From UBA7672 sp965279205 (GTDB lineage Bacteria > Pseudomonadota > Alphaproteobacteria > Caulobacterales > Hyphomonadaceae): DNA of 64,000 nt. A program made the translations under genes and the position numbers. Positions 53,487 through 62,842 of this stretch are shown here, piece by piece (the stretch's first letter is position 1; each line of letters begins with the position of its first letter). Under the pieces are notes generated by a model. That model had not been told where the DNA came from, did not search any database, and saw only the letters and a program-made list of their open reading frames with translations. Where the stretch lies: NCBI GenBank assembly GCA_965279205.1, contig OZ257144.1, positions 2,356,001 through 2,420,000 of the forward strand, in the 5' to 3' direction.

Positions 53487-53565
53487 GACGGCCCGGCGCA
53501 GGACGCACCGGGCCGTCAAACTCTACCTGCGAACCCCGGCACACCGCAAAGGGCAAAACACCCTT
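53487..53565 (-). terminator. Two hairpins between tsf and pyrH
   Basis: GACGGCCCGG / CCGGGCCGTC (53487-53496 and 53508-53517, 11-nt loop) and AAGGG / CCCTT (53549-53553 and 53561-53565). Neither is followed by a long T-run on the minus strand, so partial termination or RNA processing between tsf and pyrH is more likely than full termination. Confidence 0.5.
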
Positions 53566-53605
53566 GGCAACAGGAAGTTAGGCAACGGCCTTGCGGCCGC
53601 CAGGC

Positions 53606-54553
53606 CTACTTCTTCTGCATCGAGGCAACTTCAGCCGCGAAGTCGCTTTCGGCCTTTTCAATGCCTTCACCGACCTCGTAACGGACGAAACCCGTGAGTT
53701 TCACAGAGACGCCCATTTCCTTCGCCGCGTGTTCGATGAACTTGCCGACCGTAGTGTCGGGATCCATCACGAAGGCCTGCTCGACCAGCACCGATTCCTG
53801 ATAGAATTTGCGCAGACGGCCTTCGACCATCTTCTCAACGACGTTCGCCGGCTTGCCTGATTCAGCAGCCTGAGCCGTGAGGATCTGGCGCTCCTTGTCG
53901 ACAACGGCAGGATCGAGTTCGGCCGTAGTCGCGGCCAGCGGCTTGGCGCTCGCCACGTGCATGGCGACTTTGCGACCGAGATCGTTCAGGCGCGACTTGT
54001 CGCCCGTTGACTCCAGCGCAACCAGCACGCCGATCTTGCCCAAGCCCTGAACAAGCTTGCCCTCTCCGTCGATCGGGACGTTGTGAAGATATGTGGCGAC
54101 AACGCCGTCGCCGACCGACAGTGCGGTCGCGCGGCGGAGTGACATGTTCTCGCCGATCCTGGCGATGAGGCCGACAAGCATCTCGCCGACCGTGCCAGCG
54201 CCGTTGGGCGCAGCCGCGTGCATCGTCTTGGTCGGATCGCCGCCATTGGCCAGCGCTACGCCGGCGATGCCTTTAACGGCAGCCTGGAACTCAGCGTTCT
54301 TGCCAACAAAGTCAGTTTCTGAGTTTACCTCGACCAGCGCCGCAGCGGTCCCCGACGTCGCGATGCCAATAAGACCTTCCGCAGCGATGCGGTCGGCCTT
54401 CTTGGCAGCCTTGAGGATGCCCTTCTCGCGCAGCCAATCGGAGGAAGCTTCGATGTCGCCGTTGTTCTCAACCAGCGCCTTCTTGGCGTCCATCATGCCT
54501 GCACCGGTCTTGTCGCGCAGCTGTTTCACCAGCGCGGCGGTAATCTCGGCCAT
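53606..54553 (-). CDS. tsf: Elongation factor Ts
   Basis: Nucleotide exchange factor for EF-Tu; 315 residues. The N-terminal UBA-like domain reads VKQLRDKTGAGMMDAKKALV, followed by SSDWLREKGILKAAKKADR and VEVNSETDFVGKN, the EF-Tu contact region (usually CETDFV; here SETDFV). The dimerisation and C-terminal modules follow. ATG at 54553 follows AGGAGG. It is 136 bp after rpsB. Confidence 0.97.
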   Translation of the reverse strand: MAEITAALVKQLRDKTGAGMMDAKKALVENNGDIEASSDWLREKGILKAAKKADRIAAEGLIGIATSGTAAALVEVNSETDFVGKNAEFQAAVKGIAGVALANGGDPTKTMHAAAPNGAGTVGEMLVGLIARIGENMSLRRATALSVGDGVVATYLHNVPIDGEGKLVQGLGKIGVLVALESTGDKSRLNDLGRKVAMHVASAKPLAATTAELDPAVVDKERQILTAQAAESGKPANVVEKMVEGRLRKFYQESVLVEQAFVMDPDTTVGKFIEHAAKEMGVSVKLTGFVRYEVGEGIEKAESDFAAEVASMQKK

Positions 54554-54606
54554 AGTAACCTCCTGAACGTTTTCGCCCTGCCCGGCCCGGAGACCTTGTC
54601 TCTCAG

Positions 54607-54647
54607 GCCCTGCAGGGCGGTTTTAACAGATTCCCGCAATCGCGGGA
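54607..54647 (-). terminator. Hairpins in the rpsB-tsf gap
   Basis: TCCCGC / GCGGGA (54632-54637 and 54642-54647) with a 4-nt loop, plus the palindrome GCCCTGCAGGGC at 54607-54618. The spacer between rpsB and tsf in many bacteria contains a weak terminator that lowers tsf output; these hairpins could play that part. Confidence 0.4.
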
Positions 54648-54689
54648 CGGCCGACAGATGGTGCTCCGCCGGCCTCCGCGCAATGCGGC

Positions 54690-55469
54690 TTAGGCCTGGA
54701 CTTCGGCTTCTGTCGTTGCAGCCAGCGCCGGCTCGCGGATCGTCTCGCTCGCGCCCGGGTCATTGCCCTGCGCCATTGAGCTCTCCGACAGACCGTCAAG
54801 GACGGCGTCAGCGATCAGGTTGCAGTACAGCTGGATCGCACGGGCGGCGTCGTCATTGCCCGGGATCGGGAAATCGACTTCCTGCGGGTCACAGTTGGTG
54901 TCGACGATCGCCACAACCGGAATGCCGAGCTTGCGGGCTTCCTTGACCGCGATCGACTCCTTGTTGGTGTCGATCACGAACATGAGGTCCGGCAAGCCGC
55001 CCATGTTGCGGATACCGCCAAGCACGCGCTGCAGCTTGACCTGCTCGCGCTGGATGCCGAGCAATTCTTTCTTGGTGAGACCCGTGGACTCGCCAGCTTC
55101 CAGCATCTCGTCGACTTCGCGCAGGCGCTTGATCGAGTTCGAGACGGTGGCCCAGTTGGTGAGCGTGCCGCCCAGCCAGCGGTCGTTCATGAAGTATTGC
55201 GCGCAACGGCCAGCCGACGCCGCGATGGCTTCAGCCGCCTGACGCTTCGTGCCGACGAACAGCACGCGACCGCCCTTGGCCGCCGTCTCACGCACTTTCA
55301 CCAGAGCCTGGTGAAGCAGCGGAACGGTTTGCGAGAGGTCGAGGATGTGGATGCCGGACCGTTCGCCGAAAATGAACCCCTTCATCTTGGGGTTCCAGCG
55401 GTGAACCTGGTGTCCGAAGTGCACGCCAGCTTCGAGCAGCTGACGCATAGAAAAGTCGGGTAGCGCCAC
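54690..55469 (-). CDS. rpsB: Ribosomal protein S2
   Basis: Small-subunit protein, 259 residues. FSMRQLLEAGVHFGHQVHRW, WNPKMKGFIFGERSGIHILD, FVGTKRQAAEAIAASAGRC, MNDRWLGGTLTNW and PVVAIVDTNCDPQEVDFPIP are standard S2 signatures. Start is GTG at 55469 (VALPDFSMRQ), six bases after AGGAG; no ATG is available before the first conserved block except one internal to it. The acidic, Ala-rich C-terminal tail is longer than in E. coli. Leads the rpsB-tsf transcription unit. Confidence 0.97.
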   Translation of the reverse strand: MALPDFSMRQLLEAGVHFGHQVHRWNPKMKGFIFGERSGIHILDLSQTVPLLHQALVKVRETAAKGGRVLFVGTKRQAAEAIAASAGRCAQYFMNDRWLGGTLTNWATVSNSIKRLREVDEMLEAGESTGLTKKELLGIQREQVKLQRVLGGIRNMGGLPDLMFVIDTNKESIAVKEARKLGIPVVAIVDTNCDPQEVDFPIPGNDDAARAIQLYCNLIADAVLDGLSESSMAQGNDPGASETIREPALAATTEAEVQA

Positions 55470-55554
55470 GTGTATCTCCTGATCCGGTTGGCCGCCGCGG
55501 ACAGAACAAGCTTGCGCCTGCACCGGAATGGGTCCGCGTGTCGGAATGGCGCGG

Positions 55555-55582
55555 GTTATACGCGGTTTTGCACAGGCGGCAA
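55555..55582 (-). promoter_or_regulatory. Probable rpsB promoter
   Basis: On the minus strand, TTGCCG (55577-55582) and TATAAC (55555-55560) are separated by 16 nt, about 85 nt before the rpsB GTG. The bases after the -10 element are GC-rich (CCGCGCC), the kind of discriminator seen in stringently controlled ribosomal promoters. Strand position and spacing are seen; activity is inferred. Confidence 0.6.
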
Positions 55583-55621
55583 CCCCCGCCCGGGTGGACG
55601 AAACAGCCGTAGAATCAGGGG

Positions 55622-58600
55622 TCAGGCTGCCGTTGGGCGGACCTGATTGACCCCCGGGACCGACTTGAAGGCCTGCATGGCCCCGAAATCGACCGGATAG
55701 CGGCCATCCAAGGCGATGGTGACGACCTTATCGTCCTCAACGGGAATCTCGATGTGGATGGCCCCGCGGGCGCTCTGGGAGTTGTTCTGCTGAAGGCCCT
55801 TCGCCACCCGGGCAATGTGATCCAGTGGAGCGTCCGAGCTGATCCGGACCAGCAGGACCTCGTGCTGACCGATTGAGGCCTTGGACAGCTCCTTCACGCT
55901 CTCCATCGAGAAGCGCAGCTCTTCGTCGACCTTGCGGACCTTCACCCGGCAGATGACGCGCCCGCCGACTTCCAGTGTGTCGCGGACGTTCTCGAGCAAG
56001 TCCCCGCCGACGAACAATTCGTATTCGCCGGACGGATCCGACAGGGTCACGATAGCGAACTTGCCGCCGGCCTTGGACGGCTTTTCCACGCGCGAGCGGA
56101 CGACGCCGATCATGTCGAGGAACTGCCGTTCCTGTCCGACGATCTCGCGCTCAGCCGCCAGGGTGACGCGTGAACGCATGCCACCGTTGAGCAGATCGTC
56201 GAGCGGGTGGCCTGACAGGAAGAAGCCGACGCTCGCCAATTCATTGTCCAGCCGGTCAGATTCACCCCAGGCCGATGCTTCGGGTAAACGGATGCGCTGT
56301 TGCGGCTCATCGCCAAACAGGCTGACCTGATTACTGTTGCGTTGTTCTTCTGCCGACGTCGCAATGGCGGAAAGCACACCGGCGCTCGCGAAAGCTCGCG
56401 CCCGGTTCGGTTCAACTGACTGGAAGGCACCGGCCTTTGCCAGCGCTTCAAAACAGCGCCGGTTGACCAGCCTGGCATCGATCCGTTCGGAGAAGTCCTG
56501 CAGGTCGCTGAACTCTCCTTCCTTGCGCGCTTGTTCGACGGACAGCATCGCGGGTTTGCCGACGCCCTTGATGGCGCCGAGCGCGTAACGGACCGCGCCT
56601 TCCTCCACAGTGAAGTCGGCACTGGACTTGTTGATGTCCGGCGCGCGCACTTCCACGCCCATGCGGCGTGCTTCCTGAAAGAACACGGCCAGCTTGTCGG
56701 TGTTGCCGCAATCGAGGCTCATCGATGCCGCGAGGAACTCGACGGGATGGTTCGCTTTCAGCCAAGCCGTCTGGTAGGTCAGCAGCGCGTAGGGCGCAGA
56801 GTGAGACTTGTTGAAGCCGTAGTCCGCGAACTTGGCGCAGGCGTCGAACGTCATCTCAGCATCCGGCTCGGAAATGCCGAGCTCGATTGCACCCTTCATG
56901 AAGCGCACGCGCTGCTTGTCCATCTCCGCGCGGATCTTCTTGCCCATGGCGCGGCGCAGTAGGTCGGCTTCACCGAACGAGTAGCCGGCGAGATCCCGCG
57001 CGATCTGCATCACCTGTTCCTGGTAGGTGATGATGCCGAATGTAGGCTCGAGGATCGGCTTGAGCCATTTTTCGAGTTCTGGCGTGAAATAGTTGGTTTC
57101 TTCCAACCCCTTCTTGCGGTTGCAGTAGGTCGGGATGTTCGCCATCGGGCCCGGGCGATAAAGGGCCACCAAAACAATCAGATCCTCGAACCGGTCAGGC
57201 ACCATATCAACCAGCGCCCGCCGCATGCCCTGGCTTTCAACCTGGAACACGCCGACGACTTCGCCGCGCTGGAGCATCTCGTAAGTCTTGGCGTCATCAA
57301 GCGGTAGACGCGCGAGATCGACCGCAACGCCCTTGTCACGGATCATCTTGATCGCGCGATCGATGACGGTCAGCGTCTTTAGGCCCAGGAAGTCAAACTT
57401 CACGAGACCAGCGGCCTCGGCCCACTTCATGTTGAACTGGCTTGCCGGGATGTCGGAGCGCGGATCGCGGTAGAGCGCCACGAGCTCGACGAGCGGCCGA
57501 TCACCAATGACGATACCCGCCGCGTGGGTGGACGCGTTGCGATAGAGGCCTTCGAGCTGCTGCGCAGTGGAGAAAAGATCGGCGACGGTTTCGTCCTGCT
57601 CGATAGCCTCTTCGAGCTTGGGTTCCATCTCCAGCGATTCCGCGAGCGTAGGTGGTTTGGCCGGATTGAACGGTACGAGCTTCGCGAGCCTGTCGACCTG
57701 GTGGAAGGGCAGCTGCAGCACGCGCCCCACGTCGCGAAGCACGGCACGCGCCTGAAGTGTACCGAAGGTGATGATCTGCGCCACGCGATCGACGCCGTAC
57801 TTCTCACGCACGTATTCGATGACCTCGCCGCGCCGTTCCTGGCAGAAGTCGATATCGAAGTCTGGCATCGATACGCGTTCCGGGTTGAGGAAGCGCTCGA
57901 ACAGCAGGCCGAAGCGGATAGGATCCAGGTCCGTAATGGTGAGACACCACGCCACAACCGAACCGGCGCCCGAGCCCCTGCCCGGTCCAACCGGGATGTC
58001 GTGAACCTTCGCCCATTTGATGAAGTCCGACACGATGAGGAAGTAGCCGGGAAAACCCATCTTCTCGATGACGCCGAGTTCGTAGGCGAGACGATCTTCG
58101 TAGACCTTCAACTCGGCAGCCGGCACGACGATCTTGAGCCGCTCCTTCAGGCCGGCTTTGGCTTGCGCCGCGAGCTCCGCCGCTTCGTCACGCCCGCGCT
58201 TGGTGTCGAAAGGTGGCAGAATGGGCTTGCGCTTCGTCGGACGGTAAGCGCAACGTTGAGCGATCTCGACTGTCGAAGCGAGCGCTTCCGGCAGATCAGC
58301 GAAGCTCGCAGCCATCTCGGCGGGCGATTTCAGATATTGCTGCGGCGAAGCGCGTGGACGATCGGCCTGGCTGACATAGGCCGAGTGAGCGATGCACATC
58401 AGTACGTCGTGCGTCTCGTGCTGCTCCGGCTTCTGAAAGCGCGCATCGCATGTCGCGACCAGCGGCAGGTTCATTTCGTAAGCTAGGTCGACCAGCATGC
58501 CTTCGGCCGCTGCTTCCTCCGGCCGTCCGTGACGCTGAAGTTCCACGTACAGCCGATCGCTGAACGCTGCGTGCAATTCCTTCATTCGACCGCGCACCTC

Positions 58601-59047
58601 GTCGACGCGCCCCGCGCCCGCGCGACGGTTCAGAAGCCCACCATGACCACCGGTCAGGCAGATCAGCCCTTCGGCATGCGCCAGCAAAGTCGCAAGAGGC
58701 ACCTGCCGCGCGTCGCCAACCGGCGCCACGAAGGACGCCGTCGAAAGCTCCATCAGGTTGCGATAGCCAGCCTCGTTCTGGACCAGCAGCGCGACTTTAC
58801 CTGACTCGCCGGTAACGCCCGGCTCAAGCACGTCGAGCGTCAGACCTGTGATCGATTGGACGCCAACCTCCGTCAGCGCGTCGGCCAATTCCAACGCGGC
58901 GAAGAGGTTGTCGTCAGTGACGCCGACAGCCGGCACGTCGTTGACGGCCGCCCACTTCGCCAGATCCTTGGGACGGATCATGCTCTGCAGCAGCGACAGC
59001 GCCGTGCGAACTCGCAAATGGATGAACCGGGGCGTTTCTGCCGTCAT
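55622..59047 (-). CDS. dnaE: DNA polymerase III alpha subunit
   Basis: Replicative polymerase, 1141 residues. N-terminal PHP domain begins FIHLRVRTALSLLQSM; the second histidine of the usual HLRVHS motif is Arg, so PHP metal binding is probably lost. The C-family polymerase core has the catalytic aspartates in MPDFDIDFCQERRGEVIEYV and the third Asp in KFDFLGLKTLTVIDRAI. AAGIVIGDRPLVELVAL, AMGKKIRAEMDKQRVRFMKG and NKSHSAPYALLTYQTAWLKA are typical. The C-terminus has the OB domain (IVTLSDPSGEYELFVGG). ATG at 59047, 40 bp after lolD. It is the dnaE1 type, with length near the normal 1150. Confidence 0.97.
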   Translation of the reverse strand: MTAETPRFIHLRVRTALSLLQSMIRPKDLAKWAAVNDVPAVGVTDDNLFAALELADALTEVGVQSITGLTLDVLEPGVTGESGKVALLVQNEAGYRNLMELSTASFVAPVGDARQVPLATLLAHAEGLICLTGGHGGLLNRRAGAGRVDEVRGRMKELHAAFSDRLYVELQRHGRPEEAAAEGMLVDLAYEMNLPLVATCDARFQKPEQHETHDVLMCIAHSAYVSQADRPRASPQQYLKSPAEMAASFADLPEALASTVEIAQRCAYRPTKRKPILPPFDTKRGRDEAAELAAQAKAGLKERLKIVVPAAELKVYEDRLAYELGVIEKMGFPGYFLIVSDFIKWAKVHDIPVGPGRGSGAGSVVAWCLTITDLDPIRFGLLFERFLNPERVSMPDFDIDFCQERRGEVIEYVREKYGVDRVAQIITFGTLQARAVLRDVGRVLQLPFHQVDRLAKLVPFNPAKPPTLAESLEMEPKLEEAIEQDETVADLFSTAQQLEGLYRNASTHAAGIVIGDRPLVELVALYRDPRSDIPASQFNMKWAEAAGLVKFDFLGLKTLTVIDRAIKMIRDKGVAVDLARLPLDDAKTYEMLQRGEVVGVFQVESQGMRRALVDMVPDRFEDLIVLVALYRPGPMANIPTYCNRKKGLEETNYFTPELEKWLKPILEPTFGIITYQEQVMQIARDLAGYSFGEADLLRRAMGKKIRAEMDKQRVRFMKGAIELGISEPDAEMTFDACAKFADYGFNKSHSAPYALLTYQTAWLKANHPVEFLAASMSLDCGNTDKLAVFFQEARRMGVEVRAPDINKSSADFTVEEGAVRYALGAIKGVGKPAMLSVEQARKEGEFSDLQDFSERIDARLVNRRCFEALAKAGAFQSVEPNRARAFASAGVLSAIATSAEEQRNSNQVSLFGDEPQQRIRLPEASAWGESDRLDNELASVGFFLSGHPLDDLLNGGMRSRVTLAAEREIVGQERQFLDMIGVVRSRVEKPSKAGGKFAIVTLSDPSGEYELFVGGDLLENVRDTLEVGGRVICRVKVRKVDEELRFSMESVKELSKASIGQHEVLLVRISSDAPLDHIARVAKGLQQNNSQSARGAIHIEIPVEDDKVVTIALDGRYPVDFGAMQAFKSVPGVNQVRPTAA

Positions 59048-59087
59048 TAGTCGTGTCTCTCCAGACCACCCATACAAGGGGACGATC

Positions 59088-59816
59088 CTAGACCGAGTCG
59101 CTCCCGCGATGCGGCGGGGGAACAAGCCGGCCTTCGTGGAGCGCCAGAACGCGATCCATATAGGACGTCAGCTCCACGTTATGGGTTGCGACGAGCACCG
59201 CCACCCCTTCATGCCGGGCAATGTCAAAAAGGCTCTGGAAAACCACCATGGAGGTATTGGGATCCAGGTTTCCGGTTGGCTCGTCGGCGATCAGCACCTT
59301 GGGCTTGTTGGCCAGCGAGCGGGCGATGGCAACGCGCTGCTGTTCGCCGCCCGAAAGCTGACCTGGACGATGGTGATCGCGCTCGTTGAGCCCCATCATC
59401 CGCAGCAATTCCTGCCCGCGCTTGCGCGCTTTGGAGCGCGACATGCCATTTATCATCAGCGGCGCCGCAACGTTATCGACGGCGTTCAGCTCCGGCAGCA
59501 GGTGGTGGAACTGGTAAACGAATCCGAGCTGAATGCGTCGCGCGATGGTGCGCTCCTCATCGTTCATCGCGAGAGCGTCCCTGCCGTTGAAGGTGACTGC
59601 GCCCGCATCGGGTTGCTCAAGCAATCCAGCGACGTGGAGCAACGTAGATTTACCCGAACCGGAAGGCCCGATCAGCCCTGTCATCTCACCAGCGCGAAGC
59701 TCCAGGTCAACGCCGCGCAAAACGCTAAGCGTCCGATCGCCTGACTTGTAATGTCGCTCAACACCTTTGAGCGACAGCACAGGAGGTTGAGAAATGGCGC
59801 TTGCAGGTTCCATCAT
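59088..59816 (-). CDS. lolD: Lipoprotein-releasing system ATP-binding protein LolD
   Basis: ATPase of the LolCDE complex that extracts lipoproteins from the inner membrane; 242 residues. Walker A GLIGPSGSGKSTLLHVAGLL, Q-loop region LGFVYQFHHLLPELNAVDNV, ABC signature GQLSGGEQQRVAIARSLAN, Walker B KVLIADEPTGNLDP and switch His in LVATHNVEL are all present. ATG at 59816 overlaps the lolC stop by 4 nt. Sits between lolC and dnaE, the conserved alphaproteobacterial order. Confidence 0.96.
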   Translation of the reverse strand: MMEPASAISQPPVLSLKGVERHYKSGDRTLSVLRGVDLELRAGEMTGLIGPSGSGKSTLLHVAGLLEQPDAGAVTFNGRDALAMNDEERTIARRIQLGFVYQFHHLLPELNAVDNVAAPLMINGMSRSKARKRGQELLRMMGLNERDHHRPGQLSGGEQQRVAIARSLANKPKVLIADEPTGNLDPNTSMVVFQSLFDIARHEGVAVLVATHNVELTSYMDRVLALHEGRLVPPPHRGSDSV

Positions 59817-61432
59817 TCAAACCTGAGTGCTTCGACCGGATTAAGCCGCGCAGCCCACATCGACGGGATGATCGACATGAAGAGCGTGACAAGGAAGGCG
59901 GTCCCGCCCACCCATGCGACCTCACCCCATTCGAGCTGCGCCGGGAGCGCATCAAGTTGATAGATGTCAGGCGGGAACAGCTTCACGTTGAACAGCCATT
60001 CGAGGAAGTGCTGGATCGGCGCGATATAGATGGCACACACCACGCCTAGCAGCACGCCTGTGCCAACTCCGGCCATACCCAGGATGGTTCCAGTCATCAT
60101 GAACACACGCACGACTCCGCCGCGCGTTGCGCCGATCGTACGCAGAATGGCGATATCACGCGCCTTGTTCTTCACGAGCATAAGCACGCCGGTGATGATG
60201 TTGAGCGCGGTAATGATGACGACAATGAACAGGATCAAGCGCATCACGTTGCGCTCGACGACCAGAGCAGTGACGTAGGTTCCGTTACGCTGGATCCAGG
60301 TCTGAAGTGGGAAGGGTTTTTCCGTCGCAAGTTTGCTCGCAAAGTCATCCGCCGCATTGGGATCGTTGAGACGGACGCCAACGATCGGATAACCCTCATC
60401 ATAACCGAACAGGAGCTTCGAAGCTTCGATCGGCAGGAAGGCGACATACCGGTCATAGCGCTCGTTGCCGACATGATAGAGCGCGCTGATCGTGTAGGTT
60501 TTGCTACGGGGCGCCGTGCCAACAACCGTCCGGGCGCCACTGGGCTGCGTGATGGTGACCTTGTCGCCAAGACCCACGCCGAGCGCGTAGGCGAATGCGT
60601 CACCCATCACGATGTCCGTCGACAACGCACCCTGATCACCAAAGCGATCCAGAGAGCCGGCGCCAACGGGCGTGCGCGGATAGGGAGAAATCGGATCGTC
60701 CCGCAACTTCTTGCCGGCATCGATGCTGTGCGCGATCAGCTCGTTGGCCCGAATATCCTCGGGGCGGACACCGCGGACCTGGATGCCCTCGCTGCGTCCA
60801 TAGGCGGACGCAAGGCCGGTGCCTTCATGAATCGGCTCGACGCTTTTCACGCCGGGGCGTGTGCCGAGTTCCTCGATCAGCGCATCAACCTGCGGCTGGG
60901 GCACGCCTTGTGTGATGACGAACACATGCGGTTCGAAGCCGATGATCTTCGAGATCAGCTCCAGCCGAAAGCCGTTCATGATCGACATGGTGAGGATCAG
61001 CGCCCAGACGCCGAGCGTGATGCCTACCACGGAAACAACAGAGATGAACGCCAGGCCGCCATGCTCGCGCTTGGCGCCGAGATAGCGCGTGGAGAGCATA
61101 CGCTCGAACGGCCCGAAGGGCCGACGTATGACGCCCGGCGTGGAGCGCGAAAACAGCAGACCGTCGAACAGAAAATCAATGCCGGAAACGATCAGCGCGA
61201 TCACCGCAACCGCCAGGAAGAACACCACCTGCGCGACCCACCAGTGCATCGTCGCGGCCATGTCACCCGGAGCAAAAAGCACCAGCGCCGCAGTAAGGAG
61301 CGCCGCCACCGCAAACCATATGACACGCCACGACCGCTTGCGCGTCACGACCTGGCCTGCGATCAAAAGAGCGCCAAGCGCCAGCCAGAGGCCGGCCAAC
61401 CAAGGTGACGCGAACAGGAGAATCTGGCTCAT
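59813..61432 (-). CDS. lolC: LolC/LolE-type permease with N-terminal membrane extension
   Basis: Membrane subunit of the lipoprotein-releasing ABC system; 539 residues, against about 410-430 in the family. The normal LolC begins near residue 110 (FERMLSTRYLGAKREHGGL, then VVGITLGVWALILTMSIMNG). A large periplasmic loop and three C-terminal helices (with NIITGVLMLVKNKARDIAIL and RTIGATRGGVVRVFMMTG) follow. Residues 1-109 are an extra hydrophobic region with about three helices (ILLFASPWLAGLWLALGALL; VIWFAVAALLTAALVLFA; VVFFLAVAVIALIVSGIDFL). ATG at 61432 overlaps the proS stop (ATGA), which supports the long start. A single permease implies a LolC/E hybrid (LolF-like) homodimer. Confidence 0.92.
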   Translation of the reverse strand: MSQILLFASPWLAGLWLALGALLIAGQVVTRKRSWRVIWFAVAALLTAALVLFAPGDMAATMHWWVAQVVFFLAVAVIALIVSGIDFLFDGLLFSRSTPGVIRRPFGPFERMLSTRYLGAKREHGGLAFISVVSVVGITLGVWALILTMSIMNGFRLELISKIIGFEPHVFVITQGVPQPQVDALIEELGTRPGVKSVEPIHEGTGLASAYGRSEGIQVRGVRPEDIRANELIAHSIDAGKKLRDDPISPYPRTPVGAGSLDRFGDQGALSTDIVMGDAFAYALGVGLGDKVTITQPSGARTVVGTAPRSKTYTISALYHVGNERYDRYVAFLPIEASKLLFGYDEGYPIVGVRLNDPNAADDFASKLATEKPFPLQTWIQRNGTYVTALVVERNVMRLILFIVVIITALNIITGVLMLVKNKARDIAILRTIGATRGGVVRVFMMTGTILGMAGVGTGVLLGVVCAIYIAPIQHFLEWLFNVKLFPPDIYQLDALPAQLEWGEVAWVGGTAFLVTLFMSIIPSMWAARLNPVEALRFE

Positions 61433-62760
61433 CCGGCCTTCGCTGCGAGACAACGGTTGATCGCAGCTTCGAGGGTCATCTCTTCTGAGGAACCGGTCTT
61501 GCGATTGCGGAATTCGACCACACCGGCCTTCACGCCTTTGGGACCGACCACAATCAGGTCGGGCACGCCGATCAGCTCCATGGTGGAGAACTTGGCGCCG
61601 GGGCGCTCGGCTGTGTCGTCATAGAGGACGTCGACGCCAGCCTTCATCAGCTGCTCGTACGCGTTCTCGCAGACCTTGGTCACGTCGGCATCGTCGTGGC
61701 GCAAGCTGACGACAGCGGCTTCAAACGGCGCGACGGCGCGAGGCCAGATGACGCCCTTGTCGTCATGGCTCGCTTCGATAATGGCGCCGACCAGGCGCGA
61801 GACGCCGATACCGTACGAGCCCATCTCGACGGGCGCATTCTTGCCGTCCGGTCCGGTCACTTCGGCTTTCATCGGAGCTGAGTATTTCGTGCCGAAATAG
61901 AAGATGTGGCCAACCTCAATGCCGCGCGCAGACAGGCGGCGATCCGCGGGCACTTCGCTTTCGAAGCGCGCCGCGTCGTGCATCTCTTCAGTCGCCGCAT
62001 AGAGCTTGGTGCGTTTTTCCACTTCGGGCAGCAAGTCCTGCCAGAAGTCGAGATCCTTGCCCGGGGCCGGCATGTCGACCAGCGCGCTGTCGCAGAACAC
62101 GGCGCTCTCGCCTGTGTCAGCCAGAACGATAAACTCGTGAGAGAGGTCGCCTCCGATCGGGCCGGTGTCCGCGCGCATCGGTACGGCCTTGAGACCCATG
62201 CGGCTGAACGTGTTCAGGTAGGCGCAGAACATCCGGTAATAGGATTGCTTCGCCGCCTCGACTGACGTGTCGAACGAATAAGCATCCTTCATCAGGAATT
62301 CACGGCCGCGCATCACGCCGAAACGCGGACGCACCTCGTCCCGGAACTTCCACTGGATGTGATAGAGATTGAGGGGCAGCTGTTTGTACGAGCGGACATA
62401 CGAGCGGAAGATGTCGGTGATCATCTCCTCGTTCGTGGGGCCGTAGAGCATCTCGCGCTCGTGGCGGTCGACGATACGCAGCATCTCCTTGCCGTACGCA
62501 TCGTAGCGGCCGCTTTCCTTCCAGAGATCAGCGCTCTGGATCGTCGGCATCAGCAGTTCGACGGCACCTGCGCGCTCCTGCTCTTCGCGAACGATCTTCT
62601 CGATCTTGTGCAGCACGCGCATACCCAGCGGCAGCCAGGAATAGATACCGGCGCCGTTCTGCTTGATCATGCCGGCGCGCAGCATCAGCTGGTGCGACAC
62701 GATCTGCGCGTCGGCGGGCGCCTCCTTGAGGGCCGGCAGGAAGTAACGGGAAAGACGCAT
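61429..62760 (-). CDS. proS: Prolyl-tRNA synthetase (short alphaproteobacterial form)
   Basis: Charges tRNA-Pro; 443 residues, class II. MRLSRYFLPALKEAPADAQI at the start, YGPTNEEMITDIFRSYVRSY, WKFRDEVRPRFGVMRGREFL (motif 2), and EMGSYGIGVSRLVGAIIEAS (motif 3) are typical. The roughly 180-residue INS editing domain of E. coli ProS is missing, as usual in alphaproteobacteria, so misacylated Ala-tRNA-Pro must be cleared by another protein if at all. ATG at 62760. It overlaps lolC and starts 82 bp after the DUF1467 gene. Confidence 0.97.
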   Translation of the reverse strand: MRLSRYFLPALKEAPADAQIVSHQLMLRAGMIKQNGAGIYSWLPLGMRVLHKIEKIVREEQERAGAVELLMPTIQSADLWKESGRYDAYGKEMLRIVDRHEREMLYGPTNEEMITDIFRSYVRSYKQLPLNLYHIQWKFRDEVRPRFGVMRGREFLMKDAYSFDTSVEAAKQSYYRMFCAYLNTFSRMGLKAVPMRADTGPIGGDLSHEFIVLADTGESAVFCDSALVDMPAPGKDLDFWQDLLPEVEKRTKLYAATEEMHDAARFESEVPADRRLSARGIEVGHIFYFGTKYSAPMKAEVTGPDGKNAPVEMGSYGIGVSRLVGAIIEASHDDKGVIWPRAVAPFEAAVVSLRHDDADVTKVCENAYEQLMKAGVDVLYDDTAERPGAKFSTMELIGVPDLIVVGPKGVKAGVVEFRNRKTGSSEEMTLEAAINRCLAAKAG

Positions 62761-62842
62761 TATAGGCCCTGAAAACGGCGGTGCAGACGATGTCAGGCTG
62801 ATAGCCGCCCCGGCGTACCGGCGCAATGAGGCTGGACTTGGG

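Noticed and set aside
61429..62760. proS as a truncated gene because it is shorter than E. coli ProS
   Set aside because: Short ProRS lacking the INS editing domain is the normal alphaproteobacterial form.
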